Below are positions 5,489 to 8,758 of a stretch of 8,758 bases of DNA, piece after piece; position 1 is the first letter of the stretch, and each line of letters begins with the position of its first letter. The notes under the pieces are model-generated. The model did no database searches. It saw only the letters and a program-made list of their open reading frames with translations, and was not told the origin of the DNA. Origin of the DNA: Zymomonas sp. Its GTDB lineage: Bacteria; Pseudomonadota; Alphaproteobacteria; Sphingomonadales; Sphingomonadaceae. The translations under genes were made by a program, and so were the position numbers. The stretch is from contig JAIYAJ010000339.1 of assembly GCA_027489105.1 (NCBI GenBank), forward strand, positions 1 through 8,758. Direction: 5' to 3'.

Positions 5489-5511
5489 GGAAAAGGAGCG
5501 TCTAACGCTCC
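5489..5511 (-). terminator. Intrinsic terminator of the ardC operon
   Basis: On the minus strand GGAGCG (5511-5506) and CGCTCC (5500-5495) form a 6-bp stem with a 5-base loop, followed by TTTTCC (5494-5489). The stop codon of the nuclease gene (TAG, 5504-5502) lies in the loop and stem, so the terminator starts inside the coding sequence. It separates the ArdC/nuclease operon from the five-gene operon downstream. Confidence 0.7.
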
Positions 5512-6041
5512 GGTCTCGCTCGTCGTTCGCAGGAAAGCCGCTCGCCCTTTCGCCAGCTTCGCGGCTCGATGTAGCTGCCAGCGTGGATGCCAAGGTGCTT
5601 CGCCTCGGCCTCGACAGATGCCGCCTGATATCGCCGCGCTCGCGCGGGATCGCTTTTCAGGAAGTTGGGTGTGGGCACCGCATAGCCGGCGGCGATCATC
5701 ATTTCGCCCAGATCCTGCCCGCCTGCCTCGACGACCGCGATCGGTCGACCATAGCTTTCCTTGCCGGTCAGCTGGATCATCACCGGACCTTTTTTCAGGA
5801 TCCGAGAGGCATAATCCTGCGCGGCCTTGCCACAAGGCCAGCAGCCGTCGCCCTTCTGGCAGAGCGCTTTCCGCTCCACGGCATCGGCGCCTAACAGGCG
5901 GAAATCCACGGCAATCGTATCCCCATCGATTGCACGCGATTGCGCCTCCAAGCTGCCTTGCTGATACTGCCCAGCAGCGACGCCGGGCAACGCATCGCAC
6001 GCGCTCGTAGCCAGCAGGATCGTAATTGCGATTAGGCGCAT
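5502..6041 (-). CDS. Thermonuclease (SNase-like) family protein, probable lipoprotein
   Basis: This 179-aa protein is a staphylococcal-nuclease-like (SNase) phosphodiesterase. The fold landmarks are present: AIDGDTIAV (37-45, with Asp39, Asp41 and Thr42 at the metal/strand site), FRLLGADAVE (47-56, giving the equivalents of Arg35, Asp40 and Glu43 of the S. aureus enzyme), SYGRPIAVV (96-104, Arg99 equivalent to Arg87), and the closing AGYAVPTPNFLKSDPARARR region (118-137). Thus the catalytic residues look intact. The N-terminus MRLIAITILLATSAC is hydrophobic and ends in Ser-Ala-Cys, a lipobox-like site at Cys15 with a non-ideal -3 residue, so the enzyme is probably exported and perhaps membrane-anchored. 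Cys61, Cys67 and Cys70 form a cluster. Its ATG overlaps the end of the DUF6927-like gene by 10 nt, with AAGGA nine bases upstream. It is the last gene of the ardC operon. Confidence 0.9.
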   Translation of the reverse strand: MRLIAITILLATSACDALPGVAAGQYQQGSLEAQSRAIDGDTIAVDFRLLGADAVERKALCQKGDGCWPCGKAAQDYASRILKKGPVMIQLTGKESYGRPIAVVEAGGQDLGEMMIAAGYAVPTPNFLKSDPARARRYQAASVEAEAKHLGIHAGSYIEPRSWRKGERLSCERRARPER

Positions 6042-6682
6042 TTCAGCATTTCCTTCGTCGGCTCGTTCGGGCGCGCGAACACGGTCCGATGCACTTTTGT
6101 TTCCGGCAGGATCGACCAGGCCAGCTTGTAGAAGTCGCGGACGCGGTACGGTCCAGCGCCGTCGGACCTGAAGAACCGTAGCTTGCTACCCTGCTTGTGG
6201 ACCCGGAAGTCCGTTTCCTCCTGGCCGCCGCGGCAGACCAGCGGGTTCGGGAAACGGACGAGGGCTCCATCGGCCACGGGGCGGCGCCGGCGCGCGATGT
6301 TCGCCCTGCACCGCGCTCGCCAATCGATCGAGTGTTCGCGGTCGGTCGGTGTGAGCAGGTTGAGGATCCGTTCAGGGCATTCGTCCTCACATGGCCCCAT
6401 GGACTCGCACATATCCTTGTAGGCGAAATGCTCGCCCGATCGCGCCTTCGGGTTCCAGCGGACAAGGCAGATCAGCCCGAACACCTCTCCCGGCTCGTCG
6501 TTCTTCATAACCTGCGCTGCGGCGTACCAGACCTTGTTATTCACGCAGGAGGACGCGAGGATGCGGAGCCCCTGGGTGCCGCCGTCGGGCAGATCATCGG
6601 TGTAGTTGAATTGGGCATCGAGATACGCCTTGGGCGTCTCGTGCCCGCCCATGTGGAAACGGCTCATTGCCAGCCAGCCCAT
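6032..6682 (-). CDS. DUF6927-like protein (216 aa)
   Basis: The protein begins MGWLAMSRFHMGGHETPKAY (1-20) and YLDAQFNYT, then has GLRILASSCVNNKVWYAAAQ (38-57), EVFGLICLVRWNPKA (66-80), FAYKDMCESMGPCEDECPER (86-105) and LLTPTDREHSIDWRARCRAN (109-128). I know this pattern from conserved proteins encoded next to antirestriction and conjugation genes in alphaproteobacteria and believe it is the DUF6927 family; the family number is from memory. The function is unknown. The C-terminal third (150-206) carries basic and aromatic residues and could bind nucleic acid, but this is a guess. The CxxxC pair at 98 and 102 with Cys92 could be a metal site. An AGGAG ribosome binding site six bases upstream supports the ATG at 6680-6682. 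It begins 15 nt after ardC and overlaps the nuclease gene by 10 nt, so the three are one operon. Confidence 0.75.
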   Translation of the reverse strand: MGWLAMSRFHMGGHETPKAYLDAQFNYTDDLPDGGTQGLRILASSCVNNKVWYAAAQVMKNDEPGEVFGLICLVRWNPKARSGEHFAYKDMCESMGPCEDECPERILNLLTPTDREHSIDWRARCRANIARRRRPVADGALVRFPNPLVCRGGQEETDFRVHKQGSKLRFFRSDGAGPYRVRDFYKLAWSILPETKVHRTVFARPNEPTKEMLKCA

Positions 6683-6697
6683 GTGGCGCTCCTTTTG

Positions 6698-7588
6698 TCA
6701 GGCGGCTTTGGCGACGATCATCGCCGAGCCGAACGCTTGTAGGAATTTGACCGCCTGCTCAGCCTTGGTGGAGGCGAGAAAGATCGCGGCCTTGTCGTTC
6801 TTCAGCACACTGATCCACGAACCCAGATAGTTCGCGTGGTTGTCGTGAAGCTCGGTCGGCAGCCCGAGTTCTGCACAGATAAAGCTCTGGCCTAGGACTG
6901 CAACCAGCTCCTCAAAGGCGTAGGCGGCGTCACCGAACCGCTTGCCGAACGTGCGATCGAGCCGGTTCCGCTCGCCAGTCCAGTGAACATGCTCGTGCGC
7001 CAGCGTCGAGGCGAACGCATCGGCCGAGGCGAAGTTCGATAGGCGCGGCATCTGGATATGGTCGGTCAGCGGCGAGAAAAATGCCCGATCCCCGCCATAG
7101 CGCACCGTTGAAGGGATGGTCTCGAAGAAGGCATCAATCGCGTCTTGTCGATCGGAGAGCAGCGTCGGCGTCGGCGCCACGGGGCGTGGATAATACCAGA
7201 CCGGCAGGCCTTCGATCTCGTCGGCATTGTAGACAAAATAGCTGCGCAGGAACCGGATAAGCTGCGCCGTCGTCTCTCCGGTCAACGGAGACGTGCCGGT
7301 TTTGCGGAAGCTCGATGCGTAGATCGAAATGGTCGGCTCCGCGCCCTTGCGCACACGTCCGCCCAGCTCCTCGGCCTGGCGCATCGTCATCCAGTACCGG
7401 CTGCGATAGCCGCGGCTGTCTGCGATCGCCCACAGCCAGGGGCAGTTGATCCCGGTATAGGGCGTGCCTTCATGCCGAAGGGGACGGCCGCCCTCTCCGG
7501 TCAGTGACCACGGACGTTGCCACGGCACGATGCCCCTCTCGAGCTTTTCGACCAGTAATTTGGTCACATCTTCCGCGATGCTGTTCAT
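6698..7588 (-). CDS. ardC: ArdC-type antirestriction protein / zincin metalloprotease
   Basis: This 296-aa protein has the two-domain layout of ArdC. The N-terminal ssDNA-binding (DUF1738-type) domain is seen in IVPWQRPW (20-27), YTGINCPWLW (44-53), and YWMTMRQAEELGGRVRKGAE (65-84). The C-terminal zincin domain has TLAHEHVHWTGERNRLDR (195-212), containing HEHVH at 198-202 (an HExxH zinc site), and AYAFEELVAVLGQSFICAEL (222-241) with a Glu pair at 226-227 for the further ligand. Where relatives I recall read EELVAELG, this one has Val at 231. ArdC proteins help incoming conjugative DNA survive host restriction; they act in the cytoplasm of the recipient. The ATG at 7586-7588 has an AAGGA ribosome binding site eight bases upstream. 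It is the first gene of a three-gene operon and directly follows parB, the usual neighbourhood on sphingomonad plasmids and islands (inference). Length is typical. Confidence 0.92.
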   Translation of the reverse strand: MNSIAEDVTKLLVEKLERGIVPWQRPWSLTGEGGRPLRHEGTPYTGINCPWLWAIADSRGYRSRYWMTMRQAEELGGRVRKGAEPTISIYASSFRKTGTSPLTGETTAQLIRFLRSYFVYNADEIEGLPVWYYPRPVAPTPTLLSDRQDAIDAFFETIPSTVRYGGDRAFFSPLTDHIQMPRLSNFASADAFASTLAHEHVHWTGERNRLDRTFGKRFGDAAYAFEELVAVLGQSFICAELGLPTELHDNHANYLGSWISVLKNDKAAIFLASTKAEQAVKFLQAFGSAMIVAKAA

Positions 7589-7602
7589 GCGCGCGATCCT
7601 TG

Positions 7603-7640
7603 AAAAAGAGCACCGCCGACGGTGGTGCCGCCGGCGGTGC
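7603..7640 (-). terminator. Terminator-like hairpin between parB and ardC
   Basis: On the minus strand GCACCGCC (7640-7633) and GGCGGTGC (7617-7610) form an 8-bp stem around a 15-base loop, followed by TCTTTTT (7609-7603). This has the form of an intrinsic terminator for parB. However, the ardC ribosome binding site (AAGGA, 7601-7597) begins one base after the T-run, leaving no space for a promoter between them. It may therefore act as a leaky terminator or attenuator that sets how much ardC operon is transcribed from upstream. Confidence 0.65.
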
Positions 7641-7666
7641 GAGGTGTTCCAGAAGGAGGCTGGAAG

Positions 7667-8758
7667 CTATTCCGCGGCGATCGCCTCGGCATGGTCGTTG
7701 ACTCCGAAATCGTCCTCGACATCGCGATCGCTGGTGAAGTCATCCTCGTCGTCGATCGGCAGACCGGGTCCTTCCTCGGGATCCTCGCCGTCTGCATCGA
7801 TCAGCTGCAGGTCGTCATCGTCTTCGTGATCGCCCGTCAGCTGGAGATCGACGTCCTGTTCTTCGTCGCTCGGCAGCGTCAGGTCGTCATCCCGATCATC
7901 GGCATCCGTCTCTTCCGGCGCGGGCGCCGGCTCGGTGAAGCGCATCGCCTCGGGCACCCAGGCCACCGCTGCTTCCCGAACCTCGGCCTCGACGATCGCC
8001 TCGCCGGCGAAGAGCTTTTCGCAGGAAACCGAGATTTCGGCCTTCTTCTGCGTTGCGTGCCGCCCCGACAGCGCCGGCCCGCCGACCTGGTCCAGCAGCG
8101 CCATCATCGAGCCCTTCGAGATGCGGTCGAAGAAGTTGATCGAGTTCGGTCGCCACCAGCTCGCCACGTCGATTTCAAGGATGGTGGCGAGGCGGTTCTG
8201 CAGCCGGTTCGGTTCCGGGGTGCCAGGTTCGTCCTTCGCTGTCAGCGAGGTAGCAACCACCCACGCCATCCACTGCGCCTTGGTCTCATCGTCCAACGCG
8301 CGGAACGCTTCAAAACGGTCGACCTTCGTCATCCCGTCCCGCCAGCCATCCTCCAACGCCTCGGCAAATTCACCAATGTACGTGCGCGCTCGCGATTCCG
8401 GCATGTTGGTCGCGAACACAGGATCATCGGCACGGCTTGCCCTGATGGTGCTACCAGTTGCGCCCATGCTATAGCCCGTGCGCTGGTCGACCATGCAGAA
8501 CAGCATGTAGTCCAGCGCGAGCGACGGATTTCCAAGCAGCGAAGCGCCCAGGACGTCTCGGCGCTAGATTGCGAGCTGATCGAACAGCACCTGGCTCAGG
8601 GCCTTGCCATCGGGCGCAGCCGCGGTCGGCTTGACCGGCGCCGCAGTACCGCCGCCGCGCTGGACCGCTTCGCCTTCTTCGATCTGCCAACCGCTGATGC
8701 TGCCTTCGGCCTCGCCATCATCGCGGTCGGGATCTTCTCCGAGGTCGCCCGCATCTTC
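7667..8758 (-). pseudogene. parB: ParB-like partition protein, C-terminal part, interrupted by in-frame TAG
   Basis: The open frame from the right edge to the TAG at 7667-7669 gives 64 codons, an in-frame TAG at 8564-8566, and 298 further codons. Both sides read as one protein: KALSQVLFDQLAI before the stop and RRDVLGASLLGNPSLALDYM directly after it, as in the C-terminal domain of plasmid ParB proteins of alphaproteobacteria. Later blocks such as FRALDDETKAQW, ASWWRPNSINFFDRI, CEKLFAGEAIVEAEVREAA and AWVPEAMRF also fit that family. A single C-to-T change from CAG (Gln) would explain the stop. ParB binds parS sites and loads with ParA for plasmid segregation; the DNA-binding N-terminal part lies outside the window. 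The last 82 residues hold 38 Asp/Glu and 2 Arg. The first ATG after the stop is at 8504-8506, so a separate downstream product is possible but would lack the DNA-binding region. Alternatives are a sequencing error or readthrough. Confidence 0.75.

Noticed and set aside
4650..5489. Long plus-strand open frame (about 279 codons) opposite the 216-aa gene
   Set aside because: It crosses an operon boundary, the leader element and a terminator region, and its product has no recognisable domain; the minus-strand gene with a good ribosome binding site explains the region.

Overview
The window is high-GC DNA from an alphaproteobacterium, most likely a sphingomonad (Sphingomonas/Sphingobium/Novosphingobium group). 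I infer this from the codon use, a TonB-dependent receptor at the left edge, a DUF3768 protein, and a ParB-ArdC-type backbone block. It reads as the accessory backbone of a plasmid, integrative conjugative element or genomic island. Every convincing gene lies on the minus strand, so transcription runs from the right edge to the left.

Right block (8758 to 5502): the C-terminal part of a ParB-like partition protein, broken by an in-frame TAG, ends in a very acidic tail. A terminator-like hairpin follows, placed directly against the ribosome binding site of an ArdC-type antirestriction metalloprotease. ArdC is followed closely by a DUF6927-like protein and a staphylococcal-nuclease-like protein with a lipoprotein-like N-terminus (15-nt gap, then a 10-nt overlap). 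A compact terminator overlapping the nuclease stop codon closes this operon.

Middle block (5399 to 1713): five tightly packed genes. Three have no family I recognise (216, 80 and 445 aa). The 445-aa protein is coupled by an ATGA overlap to a PAPS-reductase/PP-loop ATPase-like protein of the kind often carried by phages and plasmids, and a 152-aa unknown follows. Only the PP-loop protein has a predictable chemistry (adenylation-type, with Cys pairs).

Left block (1536 to 651): a 169-aa unknown and a DUF3768 protein, preceded by an intergenic stretch with two strong hairpins. A related pyrimidine-tract element recurs 20 to 45 nt upstream of three genes (starts at 5399, 3127 and 1536) and may be a shared leader or control sequence.

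Left edge (1 to 650): about 490 bp without a confident gene. It holds a probable gene remnant on the plus strand and two strong inverted repeats. Beyond it, the signal peptide and plug start of a TonB-dependent receptor reads off the edge. I see no rRNA, tRNA, CRISPR array or intact transposase. The parts worth most attention are the interrupted parB, the repeated leader element, the PP-loop operon of unknown function, and the possibility that the ArdC block is an anti-defence or establishment region.
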